In this document: positions 41,430-50,870 of the stretch, one piece after another
Layout of the letters: the number at the start of each line of letters is the position of its first letter
Numbering within the stretch: position 1 is the stretch's first letter
Made by a program: the position numbers and the translations under genes
Notes under the pieces: generated by a model
What the model was told of the DNA's origin: nothing
Database searches by the model: none
What the model saw: the letters and a program-made list of their open reading frames with translations, nothing else
Assembly (NCBI RefSeq): GCF_023703795.1
Contig: NZ_CP098518.1
Span: forward strand, 1,178,001 to 1,242,000
DNA from: Haloplanus sp. HW8-1
GTDB lineage: Archaea; Halobacteriota; Halobacteria; Halobacteriales; Haloferacaceae
Reading direction: 5' to 3'
DNA: 64,000 nucleotides

Positions 41430-42089
41430 ATGGATACGGCCGCGGTGGCGTTCGACCTCGACGACACGCTCGCCGTCACGAGGGTCGACCGCGAGACGCT
41501 GCTGGCGGAGGCGATGCGTGCCGTCGACGCACCTCCGCGCTCGCGGGAGGCGTATCTCGACGCTCACGCCGACAACCTGACAGAACGGAGCCGGGAGCCG
41601 GTGTTCGCGCGGCTCCTCGACGAGTTGGACACCGGCGCCGACGCCGACGCACTCGCTCGCGCCTACCGGACCCGGGTGAACGACTCGCTCGAACCGGTGA
41701 CCGGCGTCGAGTCGATGCTCGCCACCCTCCGGAAGCGGTACCGTCTCGGCCTCCTGACGAACGGACCGGTCGTCGCACAGCGATCGAAGCTCCGGACGCT
41801 TGGGTGGACTGACACCTTCGACGTCGCGCTGGTCACGGGCGAACTCAGCGCCGGCAAACCCGACGCGGCGGCGTTCGAGGCGCTCCTCGACGCCTTGGAC
41901 GCGGACGCCGACGAAACCGTGTTCGTGGGCGACGACGTCGGTGCCGACGTCGGCGGCGCGGTGGCCGCCGGCATCGACGCGGTGCAGGTTCTCTTTCCCG
42001 GCGGTCCCGCCCCCGATCCGGCGGCGTTTGCCCACGTGGAGCGTGACGACCTGGCGACGCGGCTTCCGGCGATCCTCGACGCACGGTAG
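41430..42089 (+). CDS. HAD-superfamily hydrolase
   Basis: A 219-residue HAD phosphatase. Motif I is AFDLDDTLAVT, motif II is LLTNGPVVAQRSKL, the Lys of motif III is SAGKPDAAAFE and motif IV is FVGDDVGADVGG. The cap is of the four-helix C1 type (residues 18-90). The likely activity is phosphoglycolate- or haloacid-type phosphate hydrolysis; the substrate is unknown. Confidence 0.87.
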   Translation: MDTAAVAFDLDDTLAVTRVDRETLLAEAMRAVDAPPRSREAYLDAHADNLTERSREPVFARLLDELDTGADADALARAYRTRVNDSLEPVTGVESMLATLRKRYRLGLLTNGPVVAQRSKLRTLGWTDTFDVALVTGELSAGKPDAAAFEALLDALDADADETVFVGDDVGADVGGAVAAGIDAVQVLFPGGPAPDPAAFAHVERDDLATRLPAILDAR

Positions 42090-42097
42090 CCACCGAA

Positions 42098-42472
42098 TCA
42101 GCGGCTCGTGACAGCGGCTTCGACGACGGCGAGCGCGCGCTTCACCTCGGCACCGTTCTCGACGAAGACGATCGACTGCGGCGGCTCGACTGCCTTGGGA
42201 CGGCGACGAAGTCCGACGTCGGTCGCGGCCTCGACGACGGCCTCGGGAGCGACCCGGAAATCGAGGCGGACGCGCTCGGGGTGGACGAACGCCGTCGCCA
42301 GTGGCTCGCCGTCGGCGCTGACCGCGTAGGCACGTCGTCCGTCCGTCGTCGGCTCGACGTCCGGGTCGGCGTCGGTCACCGTCACCCCCGCGAGCCGTCC
42401 CTCGTGACCGACGAGATCAGAGGCGAGTAGCTGGGCGATCCGCATTCCGTCGGAGAGGCTGGTCTCGACCAT
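42098..42472 (-). CDS. Conserved haloarchaeal protein of unknown function (124 aa)
   Basis: A 124-residue acidic protein: SDGMRIAQLLASDLVGHEGR, then ADGEPLATAFVHPERVRLDF and a final helix GAEVKRALAVVEAAVTS. No motif of known function is visible. The start at 42472 is chosen because the upstream frame is unlike protein. It is convergent with the HAD gene, 8 bp apart. Confidence 0.6.
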   Translation of the reverse strand: MVETSLSDGMRIAQLLASDLVGHEGRLAGVTVTDADPDVEPTTDGRRAYAVSADGEPLATAFVHPERVRLDFRVAPEAVVEAATDVGLRRRPKAVEPPQSIVFVENGAEVKRALAVVEAAVTSR

Positions 42473-42656
42473 ACGACCCTTTGAGAGCGGAAGGCTTTCA
42501 ACGCTCCCCGTCGCTGCCACGGTCGCCAACGCGAGTGTCTCCCGACACGATCCCGCTGACAGTATAGCAATAGTTATGAAAGCGGAACCGAAGCCTACAC
42601 GATGACAAGGATGAACGTGGGAGCCACCGCTCGGGTCGCCGGAGGTCGACCACTGG

Positions 42657-43724
42657 ATGGCGACTGATCGCGGCCGTGACCTCCTCGTCCCCGTCGGCGA
42701 CTCGGAGACGTTGCGGCGGACGGTTACCTACGCGGTCGAGCGGGCCCACGAATCGGCCGACTCGACCGACGATCCCGTGGCCGTACATTTCATCTTCCCC
42801 GCACGCTGGCGGATCTACGAGACCGACCGGGAGAGCGTGGCCTCGGCGTCGTCGCTGCTGGAACGGGCCGTCGCCTGGGCGACGGAGGATCTCGAGGAAC
42901 TGATCGGCGAGGACCACCCCCCGACCGTCACGTTCGAATCCGCGACCGTCGGCACCGACGAGTACGTGTTCAGTCCCGGCGACTTCGCAGCGGTCGTCGG
43001 TCGCTACGCCGAGGCCAACGAGGTCGACCGGATCGTCGTCGACCCCTCGTTTCGCCCCGGCGGGAACGTTCCGCTCCTGCGCTCTTTCGAGGCGGAACTC
43101 GCAGAACGCGGCTTCGACGTGCTGGAGGCGCCCGTCACTCGCCGGACGAGCCGTCGCCTCCCATTCACCGAGATCGGTTTGCGCGAACTGTTCGTGGTGT
43201 ACGCCGCCTCGCTCCTGTTTTATCTCGCCCTCGGGGGCTGGCACGTCACCGACGCCTACGAACTGGTCACCGGCGTCGCGACGGCGGCCGTCGTGACGCT
43301 CACGCTGGCCCGCGTGTCGATGAAAGGCGAACTGCCGCGACTCCGGTATGTCGGCGCGACCGTCCTCCGGATGGCCATCTACACGCCGATCCTCCTCTGG
43401 GAGATCACGAAGGCAAACGTCGCGTTGGCGTACGTGGTCCTCCATCCCGACCTGCCGATCGAGCCACGGACCGTCGAGTTCGACGCCGCGGTCTGGGGCG
43501 ACATGCCGGTTACGACGCTTGCCAACTCGATCACGCTGACGCCCGGGACACTGACCGTCGACGTGAGCCGACAGCACTTCATGGTCCACGCACTCATCCC
43601 GGGCGCGGAGGACGATCTCCTCGAAGGCACGCTCGAACGCTTCGTCCGCTTCGTCTTCTACGGCCGGGAGTCCGCACGCATTCCGTCGCCGCGCGAACGC
43701 CGCGACGACGAGGGAGAACGCTGA
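42657..43724 (+). CDS. mnhE: Mrp-type antiporter subunit E fused to a Usp-like domain
   Basis: A 355-residue protein. Residues 1-150 are a Usp-like domain (RDLLVPVGDSETLRRTVTYA, then DRIVVDPSFRPGGNVPLLRS). Residues 175-340 are the MnhE/MrpE domain with two helices (LRELFVVYAASLLFYLALGG) and the conserved end segment ANSITLTPGTLTVDVSRQHF and HALIPG. It begins a run of nine overlapping or abutting genes that encode a cation/proton antiporter. The Usp fusion could make the pump responsive to nucleotide. Confidence 0.85.
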   Translation: MATDRGRDLLVPVGDSETLRRTVTYAVERAHESADSTDDPVAVHFIFPARWRIYETDRESVASASSLLERAVAWATEDLEELIGEDHPPTVTFESATVGTDEYVFSPGDFAAVVGRYAEANEVDRIVVDPSFRPGGNVPLLRSFEAELAERGFDVLEAPVTRRTSRRLPFTEIGLRELFVVYAASLLFYLALGGWHVTDAYELVTGVATAAVVTLTLARVSMKGELPRLRYVGATVLRMAIYTPILLWEITKANVALAYVVLHPDLPIEPRTVEFDAAVWGDMPVTTLANSITLTPGTLTVDVSRQHFMVHALIPGAEDDLLEGTLERFVRFVFYGRESARIPSPRERRDDEGER

Positions 43725-43726
43725 CC

Positions 43727-44008
43727 ATGGTGTCTGCGATGCTCTCGCGGATCTTCCTCGCTGCTGCCGGCGTGTTCGCACTGTTCGCAGTCGTTCTGCT
43801 CTACCGGGTGGTCCGCGGGCCGACCACGCAGGACCGAATCGTCGCCATCAACGTCGTCGGCACGAACACCGTCATCGTCATCGCCCTAGTGAGTGTCGCG
43901 CTCGGTGAATACGGCTACTTGGACGTGGCGCTGGTGTACGCCCTCCTCAACTTCGTGATGAGCATCGCCGTCTCGAAGTTCACCGTCGAGTGGGGTGGCG
44001 TCATATGA
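43727..44008 (+). CDS. mnhF: Mrp-type antiporter subunit F
   Basis: A 93-residue protein of three helices with the family segment YRVVRGPTTQDRIVAINVVG between helices 1 and 2. It follows subunit E after 2 bp and overlaps subunit G by 4 bp. Subunit F is required for assembly of the Mrp complex. Confidence 0.88.
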   Translation: MVSAMLSRIFLAAAGVFALFAVVLLYRVVRGPTTQDRIVAINVVGTNTVIVIALVSVALGEYGYLDVALVYALLNFVMSIAVSKFTVEWGGVI

Positions 44009-44343
44009 CGCCCGTCGAGTATCTGGCGGCTGCGCTCGTCATCGGCGGGACGTTCTTCGGCCTCGTCGCCACAGTCGGGCTACTCCGCCTGCCAGACCTC
44101 TACTCGCGCCTCCACGCGGCCTCGAAAAGCGACACGCTCGGTTCGGTGCTCGCCATCGCCGGGACCGCCACGGTCCTCGGGGTCACCACCGAGTCGATGA
44201 AGATGGTCTTCCTGCTTCTGTTTCTCTTCCTGACGAGCCCAACCGCCGCCCACGCCATCGCCCGCGCGGGCCGGGCGCAGGACGTCGAGCCGGTCGGCGA
44301 GAACGCCGCCTGGGACGAGGACGAGGGGGGAGAGACGCAGTGA
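44005..44343 (+). CDS. mnhG: Mrp-type antiporter subunit G
   Basis: A 112-residue protein with three helices. The PhaG/MnhG signature is FGLVATVGLLRLPDLYSRLH and AASKSDTLG. A short acidic tail ends the protein. The ATG at 44005 overlaps the subunit F stop (ATGA). It also overlaps the next gene (GTGA). Confidence 0.88.
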   Translation: MTPVEYLAAALVIGGTFFGLVATVGLLRLPDLYSRLHAASKSDTLGSVLAIAGTATVLGVTTESMKMVFLLLFLFLTSPTAAHAIARAGRAQDVEPVGENAAWDEDEGGETQ

Positions 44344-44876
44344 GCCTCTCGCTCCCCGTCGCAGCGGTCCTCCTGTTCATCGTCGGGAGCGCCCTCGCTG
44401 CCGCCCTCCTCCGCGACGTGGTCGGTAGCATCGTCGCCTTCGCGGGCTACAGTTTCGGCGTCGCCGTTCTCTGGGCGTTCCTCCGGGCGCCGGACGTCGC
44501 ACTCACCGAGGCTGCCGTCGGCGCCGGCATCACGACCGTCCTGTTCTTGCTCACCATCGCCCGGACCACCGTCTCGCGCTCCGAGCGGTTCGAAGGGATC
44601 AGCCTTCGGTCCGCTCTGGCCGTCGTCGCCATCGTCGTCACGGTCGGCGCGACGGTCCCGGCCCTTCCCCCGGTCGGATCCGCCGGGACGCCGATCCTGG
44701 GCGGCGAGGTGAGCCAGTATTACCTCGACAACGCCTACAAGCAGACCGGCGTGACGAACGTCGTCACGGCGGTTCTCGTCGGCTATCGGGGTTTCGACAC
44801 CCTCGGGGAGGCGGCGGTCGTCTTCGCCGCGGGCATCGCGATGCTGCTCGTACTCCGACGGGAGGCGTTCGTATGA
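44340..44876 (+). CDS. DUF4040/MbhD-type subunit (MrpA C-terminal-like)
   Basis: A 178-residue membrane protein with about five helices. The segment APDVALTEAAVGAGITTVLF is the DUF4040/MbhD motif that in bacteria is part of the C-terminal region of MrpA. Here it is a separate gene, as in archaeal Mrp-like and membrane-bound hydrogenase modules. The GTG start at 44340 overlaps the previous stop. The second half extends toward an MbhE-like region (SQYYLDNAYKQTGVTNVVTA). Confidence 0.82.
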   Translation: MSLSLPVAAVLLFIVGSALAAALLRDVVGSIVAFAGYSFGVAVLWAFLRAPDVALTEAAVGAGITTVLFLLTIARTTVSRSERFEGISLRSALAVVAIVVTVGATVPALPPVGSAGTPILGGEVSQYYLDNAYKQTGVTNVVTAVLVGYRGFDTLGEAAVVFAAGIAMLLVLRREAFV

Positions 44877-45430
44877 GCGATCGGGACCCACCCTCGGCCG
44901 CCGACCACACGGACCGGGACGACGCGGCCCCGACCGACGGCCGCCTCACTCGCCCTGCGGAGGATCGACCGCCCTACGTGGAGAGTACGATCATCATGAC
45001 GACCGTGCGGGTCATCGCTCCCTTCGTGTTGACCCTCGGCGTGTTCGTCATGTTCCACGGCGCGAGTTCCGCCGGCGGCGGCTTCCAGGGTGGCGTCATC
45101 GCCGCGACGACCGTCGTCATGCTCGGGTTCGCGTTCGGCATCGAGCCCATCGCGGCCCACCTGCGCAACGAACACCTGGCCGGCCTCGTCCTCGCCGGAC
45201 TGGGAACCTTCCTCCTCGTCGGCTTCGGGGGGTATCTCGTCGGCGACACCTTCCTGCAGGTCTCCGCGTACGAGACGCTCTTCCATCATGGTAGCAAGTA
45301 CAGCATCGAACTCGTGGAAGTCGGCATCGGCATGGTGGTCGCCGGCGTCATCACCGGACTCTTTTTCCTGCTCGGGACCGGCGTCGATACCGCCCGCGAA
45401 GCGACCGAACCGGGCGAGGAGGACGGCTAG
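44873..45430 (+). CDS. mnhB: Mrp-type antiporter subunit B (MnhB)
   Basis: A 185-residue membrane protein. The N-terminal 35 residues are polar; four helices follow with the MnhB signature FHGASSAGGGFQGGVIAATT. It overlaps the preceding gene by 4 bp (ATGA) and directly abuts subunit C. Confidence 0.88.
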   Translation: MSDRDPPSAADHTDRDDAAPTDGRLTRPAEDRPPYVESTIIMTTVRVIAPFVLTLGVFVMFHGASSAGGGFQGGVIAATTVVMLGFAFGIEPIAAHLRNEHLAGLVLAGLGTFLLVGFGGYLVGDTFLQVSAYETLFHHGSKYSIELVEVGIGMVVAGVITGLFFLLGTGVDTAREATEPGEEDG

Positions 45431-45799
45431 ATGATCGAACTCCTGACGACGAAGTACACGTACCTCGCCGTGGTGATCCTGCTCGCCATCGGTGCGTACG
45501 TCATGATCGAGAGCGACAACTTCGTGAAGAAGATCATCGGGATGAACGTCTTCCAGACGGGCATCTTCGTGTTCTTCATCTCGGCTGCGTTCCGCACGGG
45601 CGGACGCTCGCCGGTCGTCTCGAGCGGCGGGAGCGGTGGCGGCTCGTTCGTCAGCCCGCTCCCTCACGTCCTGATCCTGACCGCCATCGTGGTCGGCGTG
45701 AGCCTCACCGCCGTCGCCCTCGGCCTCGTCGTGCGCATCTACGAGAGCTACGGCACCGTCAACGAGGACACCTTGCGGGAGGTGCGGGCGAATGAGTGA
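45431..45799 (+). CDS. mnhC: Mrp-type antiporter subunit C (NuoK-like)
   Basis: A 122-residue protein of three helices. The NuoK-like core is IGAYVMIESDNFVKKIIGMN followed by VFQTGIFVFF, and the last helix is ILTAIVVGVSLTAVALGLVV. It overlaps the first NuoL/M-like gene by 8 bp. It contributes to the proton path with the large subunits. Confidence 0.88.
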   Translation: MIELLTTKYTYLAVVILLAIGAYVMIESDNFVKKIIGMNVFQTGIFVFFISAAFRTGGRSPVVSSGGSGGGSFVSPLPHVLILTAIVVGVSLTAVALGLVVRIYESYGTVNEDTLREVRANE

Positions 45800-47288
45800 C
45801 GCGTTCCTCCCGCTGCTGGTCGCCATCCCCCTGTTCGGTGCGCTCCTCGCCGTCGCGACGGGACTGGTGACGGTCCGCGGCCCGGCGCTGGTCGCATGGG
45901 TGACCCTCGCCGTGCAGACGCTCCTCGCGGCGTGGCTCGGCACGACCGCCCTCACCGAGGGCCCGCTCTCGGTCGGCGTCGGCGGGTTCGTCGCCCCCTA
46001 CGGCATCGAACTCGTCGTCGACGGCCTGTCGGCGGTCGTACTCGTCCTGGTCGCGGTCGTCTCGCTCGCCGCGCTGGCGTTCGTGAGCGAGGACGACCCC
46101 GGCGGCACAGCCTTCTACACCGAGTACCTCCTACTCGCGACCGGGCTCTCGGGGATGGCCGTCACCGGCGACGTGTTCAACCTCTATGTCTTCCTCGAAA
46201 TCACGGGGCTGGCGACCTACGCGCTGGTCGCGAGCGCCGGAACCGGCCGATCCGCGGTGTCGGCGCTCAAATACCTCCTGTTCGGGACCGTCGCCGCCTC
46301 GCTGTACCTGCTCGGCGTCGGCTACGCCCTCGTGGCGACGGGGACGCTCAACATGGCCGACCTCTCGACGGAGCTGGCACGGGCCGGCTACGGCTCGCCG
46401 CTCGTGCTCGCTTCCTTCGGGTTCATCGTCGTCGGTCTCGCGACCAAGACGGCGCTGTTCCCGCTTCACACCTGGCAACCCGACGCCTACGGCGACGCCC
46501 CGGACAGCGTGAGCGCGGTGATCGCCGCGCTCGTCTCGACCGTGGCGGCGTACGCCCTGTTGCGGCTGGTGTACACCGTCTACACGCCGGCGTTCTTCGA
46601 GGCCGTACCCGTCGCTCGGGACGCCCTGATCGCCTTCGCGGCCGTCAGCATCGTCGTCGGGAGCGTCCTCGCCGTCGCTCAGTCCGAGGTCAAGCGGATG
46701 CTCGCGTACTCCTCGGTCTCCCAGTACGGCCTGGTCGTCGTCGGGATCGCCATCGGCACGCCGGCGGCCGTCTTCGGCGCCGTCGTTCACCTCCTCGGCC
46801 ACGCGATCATGAAGGGCGGGCTGTTCGTCGCTGCGGGCGCCGTCGCCGACCTGACTGGCGCCCGGACCGTCGAGGAGTACGCCGGCCTCGCCGACCGATT
46901 CCCAGTCCTCGGCGGGGCGAGCGCCGTCCTCATGCTCGCGATGGTGGGCGTCCCACCCGCCGTCGGCTTCGCGGGCAAATGGTACATCGCCCTCGGCGCC
47001 GTTCGCGCGGGCACCTGGCCGGTCGCGGTCGTCATCTTCGCCTCGACGCTGCTGACGCTCGCGTACTTCGCTCTGCTCGTCGAGCGGATGTTCGTCGCGC
47101 CGGCCTCCGCGAGCGTGCGCGCCGCGACCGACGGCGGGAGCGACGGCCCCGACCGACCCTCCGAGCCGAGTCGCCGTGCGCTCGCCCTCGTCGTCGGCGC
47201 CGCCGTCGTCGCCGTTGCCCTCGGCGTCGTCGTCACCGACCTCGGGACTGCGCTCGAACCGACCATCGACACGCTCCTCTCGCCATGA
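45792..47288 (+). CDS. mnhD: Mrp-type antiporter subunit D (NuoN/M-like) 1
   Basis: A 498-residue protein of about 14 helices in the Proton_antipo_M family. Family features are FLEITGLATYALVA (helix 5 Glu), TKTALFPLHTWQPDAYGDAP (Lys and His of the channel), EVKRMLAYSSVSQYGLVVVG and LLGHAIMKGGLF. It is the first of three NuoL/M/N-like channel subunits in the operon. Confidence 0.9.
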   Translation: MSDAFLPLLVAIPLFGALLAVATGLVTVRGPALVAWVTLAVQTLLAAWLGTTALTEGPLSVGVGGFVAPYGIELVVDGLSAVVLVLVAVVSLAALAFVSEDDPGGTAFYTEYLLLATGLSGMAVTGDVFNLYVFLEITGLATYALVASAGTGRSAVSALKYLLFGTVAASLYLLGVGYALVATGTLNMADLSTELARAGYGSPLVLASFGFIVVGLATKTALFPLHTWQPDAYGDAPDSVSAVIAALVSTVAAYALLRLVYTVYTPAFFEAVPVARDALIAFAAVSIVVGSVLAVAQSEVKRMLAYSSVSQYGLVVVGIAIGTPAAVFGAVVHLLGHAIMKGGLFVAAGAVADLTGARTVEEYAGLADRFPVLGGASAVLMLAMVGVPPAVGFAGKWYIALGAVRAGTWPVAVVIFASTLLTLAYFALLVERMFVAPASASVRAATDGGSDGPDRPSEPSRRALALVVGAAVVAVALGVVVTDLGTALEPTIDTLLSP

Positions 47289-49015
47289 CCGACATCGCCT
47301 CACTCAGACCGGCTCTGGCCGTCGCCGTCGCGGCGGTGGCCGTCGTACCGATCCTCGCCTCCGCCCGCCGGCCGAACCTCCGTGAAGCGTGGACCGTACT
47401 CGCAGCCGGGGGTGCCTTCGCCCTCGTCGCCAGCATGCTCCCCGACGCCCTCGCCGGGACGGTCCACGTCTCGACGCTCGGATCGCTCGTCGCCGGCGTC
47501 GAACTCTCCTTGCGGGCGGACCCACTCGGGATGCTTTTCGCTACGGTCGCGAGCCTGCTCTGGCTGGTGACCAGTTTCTACAGCGTCGGCTACATGCGCG
47601 GTCTCGACGAGGACGACCAGACACGCTACTTCGCGGCCTTCGCAGCGAGCGTCGCCGCCGCCATCGGCGTCGCCTTCGCCGCCAACCTCGTCACCCTCTT
47701 TGTCTTCTACGAACTCCTGACGGTCGCCACGTACCCGCTGGTCACCCACGACGAGACGGCCGAGGCCCGCGCCGCCGGCCGCAAGTACCTCGCGTACACC
47801 TTCGGGGGTGGCGTGGCCGTCCTCGCCGGGACGGTGCTGGTGGCGACGCTGACCGGCACGACGGCCTTCTCAGCGGGCGGCATCGCCGGCCTCGCGAACG
47901 CCGACCCCGTCCTCGCGCGGGCGGCGTTCGTCCTCCTGATCGGCGGGTTCGGCGTCAAGGCGGCGCTCATGCCCCTGCACTCCTGGCTCCCGGACGCGAT
48001 GGTGGCGCCGACGCCCGTCTCCGGCCTGCTCCACGCCGTCGCCGTCGTCAAGAGCGGCGTCTTCGGCATCGCGCGGGTCGTCCTCGACGTCTACGGCGTC
48101 GACCTCACCGGATCGCTGGGGATGGGGCTCCCGCTAGCTGTCGTCGCCGCCGCCACCCTCCTGCTCGCGAGCGTCATCGCGCTCAGGCAGGACAACCTCA
48201 AGCGTCGACTCGCGTTCTCGACGGTGAGTCAGCTCTCCTACATCGTCCTCGGCATCGCCATCCTCGACCCGCAGTCGATCGTCGGCGGACTCCTGCATAT
48301 CCCCGCCCACGCGTTCATGAAGCTCACACTCTTCTTTACCGCGGGAGCCATCCACGTCGAGACCCACACCGACGACATCAGCGAGATGGCCGGCATCGGC
48401 AAGCGCATGCCGCTGACGATGCTCGCGTTCGGCGTCGCTGCCGCAGGAATGGCCGGCATTCCGCTGGTTGCCGGCTTCGTCAGCAAGTGGTATCTCCTGT
48501 TGGGGAGTGTCGGCGCCGGTCAGCCGGTGTTCGCCGTCGTCCTTCTGCTCTCGGGCGTCCTCAACATCGCGTACTTCTGGCCCGTCTTCTACCAGGCGTT
48601 CTTCGAGAGCGAAGACGAACACGACGCCAAACCGCTCCTCGAGTTCCCGCTGGGCGGCGAGACGCGATCGATCCTCCCCGAGACGCCGACACCGGATCCC
48701 GACCCCGTGACTGACGGCGGTCCCGCGAGCGACGAGAGCGGGACCCCGTCGGGCAGGGAGTCCAACGGCGGTCACGAGGATGACGACGTGGTGGAGGAAG
48801 CCCCCCACGGCGGCCACGAGAGCCACCACGGCGGGCCGCCCGCGGACGGCTGGGAGCGTCGCGGCTGGCGCGGCGGGGAGAGCACGTGGTTCATACTCGG
48901 TCCCATCCTCGCGGCGATGACGGGTGCCGTCGTCCTCGGCGTGATTCCGGGGACTGCGGTCTTCCTCCGGCTGGTGAAGGTCATCACGACGGCGGCGACG
49001 GGGGTGGCCGTCTGA
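47285..49015 (+). CDS. Mrp-type antiporter large subunit (NuoL/M-like) 2
   Basis: A 576-residue protein. The Proton_antipo_M core has FYELLTVATYPLVTHDET, GGFGVKAALMPLHSWLPDAM, NLKRRLAFSTVSQLSYIVLG and HAFMKLTLFFTAGAI. About residues 455-530 are a polar, His-rich, acidic insert (GGHEDDD, GGHESHHGG) before a final helix pair. The His-rich loop could bind metal ions. It overlaps its neighbours by 4 and 1 bp. Confidence 0.87.
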   Translation: MTDIASLRPALAVAVAAVAVVPILASARRPNLREAWTVLAAGGAFALVASMLPDALAGTVHVSTLGSLVAGVELSLRADPLGMLFATVASLLWLVTSFYSVGYMRGLDEDDQTRYFAAFAASVAAAIGVAFAANLVTLFVFYELLTVATYPLVTHDETAEARAAGRKYLAYTFGGGVAVLAGTVLVATLTGTTAFSAGGIAGLANADPVLARAAFVLLIGGFGVKAALMPLHSWLPDAMVAPTPVSGLLHAVAVVKSGVFGIARVVLDVYGVDLTGSLGMGLPLAVVAAATLLLASVIALRQDNLKRRLAFSTVSQLSYIVLGIAILDPQSIVGGLLHIPAHAFMKLTLFFTAGAIHVETHTDDISEMAGIGKRMPLTMLAFGVAAAGMAGIPLVAGFVSKWYLLLGSVGAGQPVFAVVLLLSGVLNIAYFWPVFYQAFFESEDEHDAKPLLEFPLGGETRSILPETPTPDPDPVTDGGPASDESGTPSGRESNGGHEDDDVVEEAPHGGHESHHGGPPADGWERRGWRGGESTWFILGPILAAMTGAVVLGVIPGTAVFLRLVKVITTAATGVAV

Positions 49016-50757
49016 TGGCCTCGCCGCTCACCGCCGTCCCGCCGGGACTCCTCGTCCTCGCCGCGGCGCTGGTGACGGGGGTGGCCGGCCGCCGCCTCGG
49101 CCACCTCGTCGGCGGCCTCACGACCGCGCTGGTCACCGTTTGGGTGTGGATCGTTCCGGCCGGCACCCACCTGCCCGGGACGCTCTTTGGCTTCGACGCC
49201 GTCCTCTTCAGGGTCGATCCGTTCTCGCGCGTCGTCGGCCTCGTGTTCGCCTTCATCGCCACCGTCGCCGTCGGCTACTCGTGGGCGACCGACGCGAACG
49301 AGCGACAGACCGCCTACGCGCTCACCTACGTCGGATCCAGCCTCGGGGCCGTCTTCGCCGGCGACTGGCTGACGATGGTCGTGTGGTGGGAGCTGATGGC
49401 CGTAACGAGTACGATCCTCGTCTGGGACTACGGCGGGAAGGCCGTGCGTGCGGGCTTTCGATACGCCGTCCTCCACGGGGTCGGGGGCAGCCTCGTCCTC
49501 GGGGGGATCGCCTGGCATTACGCGACCGTCGGTTCCTTTCTCTTTTCGGCGGCCGACGGCATGGTCGGTACCGTCGCGCAGGCGCTCGTCGCCGTCGGTA
49601 TCGGCGTCAACGTCGGCTTCATCGGCCTGCACGCGTGGCTCCCCGACACCTACCCGCGCCCGCACATCGCTGCGAGCGTCTTCCTGTGTGTCTACACTAC
49701 CAAGACGGGGGTGTACGCGATGTACCGAGCGTTCCCCGAGGGTCACCTTTTGATCGCCTACATGGGCGGGGCGATGGCCGTCTTCGGCGCCGCCGCCGCC
49801 CTCCTTCAGAACGACATGCGCCGCCTGCTCTCCTATCACATCCAGTCGCAGGTCGGCTACATGGTCGCGGGGGTGGGAATCGGCGGCGCGCTGGCACAGG
49901 CGGGCGCGTTCGGTCACGTCTTCAACCACATCCTCTACAAGAGTCTCCTGTTCATGACCGCCGGCGCGGTCGTCTACAGCACCGGCGAGGAGAACCTGAA
50001 GCATCTCGGCGGTCTCGCTCGGAAGATGCCCGTCACCGCCGCGGCGTTCACCGTCGCCGCGCTCTCCATCGCCGGCTTCCCCGGGTTCAACGGGTTCGTC
50101 AGCAAGGGCATCGTCATCTCCGCCAGCCACTACGAGTTCGTGAAGGGGCCGCTCGTCGTTGGCGACTTCTACACGCTGGAGTTGTTGCTCCTCGTCGGCG
50201 GCGTCGGAACCTTCCTGTCGTTCATCAAGTTCGGCTACTACGCCTTCCTCCACGGGCCGTACGAGGGCGACTCCGTGACGCCGGCACCGCGAAGACAGCA
50301 AGTTCCGATGGTGCTCGTCGCGGCGCTGTGTGTGTTCTACGGCGTCTTCGACGGTGCGCTGTTCGCTCTGCTCCCGTTCGACGTGACCGACGGCGCCGTC
50401 GTCGGCCACGTGTACCACACCTACACCGTCCCCCACGTGGTCGAGGGTCTCGTCCTCGCGGCGGCGGGCGTGGTCGGCTTCGTGATCCTGAAGCGCCCGC
50501 TGTCGAAGGTGGGCCGGGTTCCCGACGTCGACGCGGGGTACAACCGGCTCGTCTTCTATGGAACGCGGACGGTGGTCTACGGGGTGACCGAGACGTACGC
50601 GGCCGTGGATCGAGTCGCCGTCGCCCTCGCCGACCGTGCCGCAGCGGTCCGCGCCGATCCCGCCGCACTCTCGCGGTTCCGGGCCGACATCGGCGGGAGC
50701 ATCTTCATCCTCATGATCGTTCTCGGCGGCGTGCTGGCGTGGCTGGGTCTCGTCTGA
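49015..50757 (+). CDS. Mrp-type antiporter large subunit (NuoL/M-like) 3
   Basis: A 580-residue protein with the same core: VVWWELMAVTSTILVWDYGG, GFIGLHAWLPDTYPRPH, DMRRLLSYHIQSQVGYMVAG and FNHILYKSLLFMTAGAVVY. The C-terminal 80 residues form a long helix and a last membrane helix (GGSIFILMIVLGGVLAWLGL). The channel Lys of the first half is replaced in the motif GVNVGFIGLHAW, which lacks the usual K. The start overlaps the previous stop in TGATG. It ends the operon. Confidence 0.86.
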   Translation: MASPLTAVPPGLLVLAAALVTGVAGRRLGHLVGGLTTALVTVWVWIVPAGTHLPGTLFGFDAVLFRVDPFSRVVGLVFAFIATVAVGYSWATDANERQTAYALTYVGSSLGAVFAGDWLTMVVWWELMAVTSTILVWDYGGKAVRAGFRYAVLHGVGGSLVLGGIAWHYATVGSFLFSAADGMVGTVAQALVAVGIGVNVGFIGLHAWLPDTYPRPHIAASVFLCVYTTKTGVYAMYRAFPEGHLLIAYMGGAMAVFGAAAALLQNDMRRLLSYHIQSQVGYMVAGVGIGGALAQAGAFGHVFNHILYKSLLFMTAGAVVYSTGEENLKHLGGLARKMPVTAAAFTVAALSIAGFPGFNGFVSKGIVISASHYEFVKGPLVVGDFYTLELLLLVGGVGTFLSFIKFGYYAFLHGPYEGDSVTPAPRRQQVPMVLVAALCVFYGVFDGALFALLPFDVTDGAVVGHVYHTYTVPHVVEGLVLAAAGVVGFVILKRPLSKVGRVPDVDAGYNRLVFYGTRTVVYGVTETYAAVDRVAVALADRAAAVRADPAALSRFRADIGGSIFILMIVLGGVLAWLGLV

Positions 50758-50870
50758 TCCCGACCGGCGACCGACGAGCCGAACGCGCCTCGGCCGGACC
50801 GCGGTCCCCCCGTGTGCCCCGGGGCGTCCCTACATTTACAATCCGACACCCAAGATAGTGTCACACGCCG

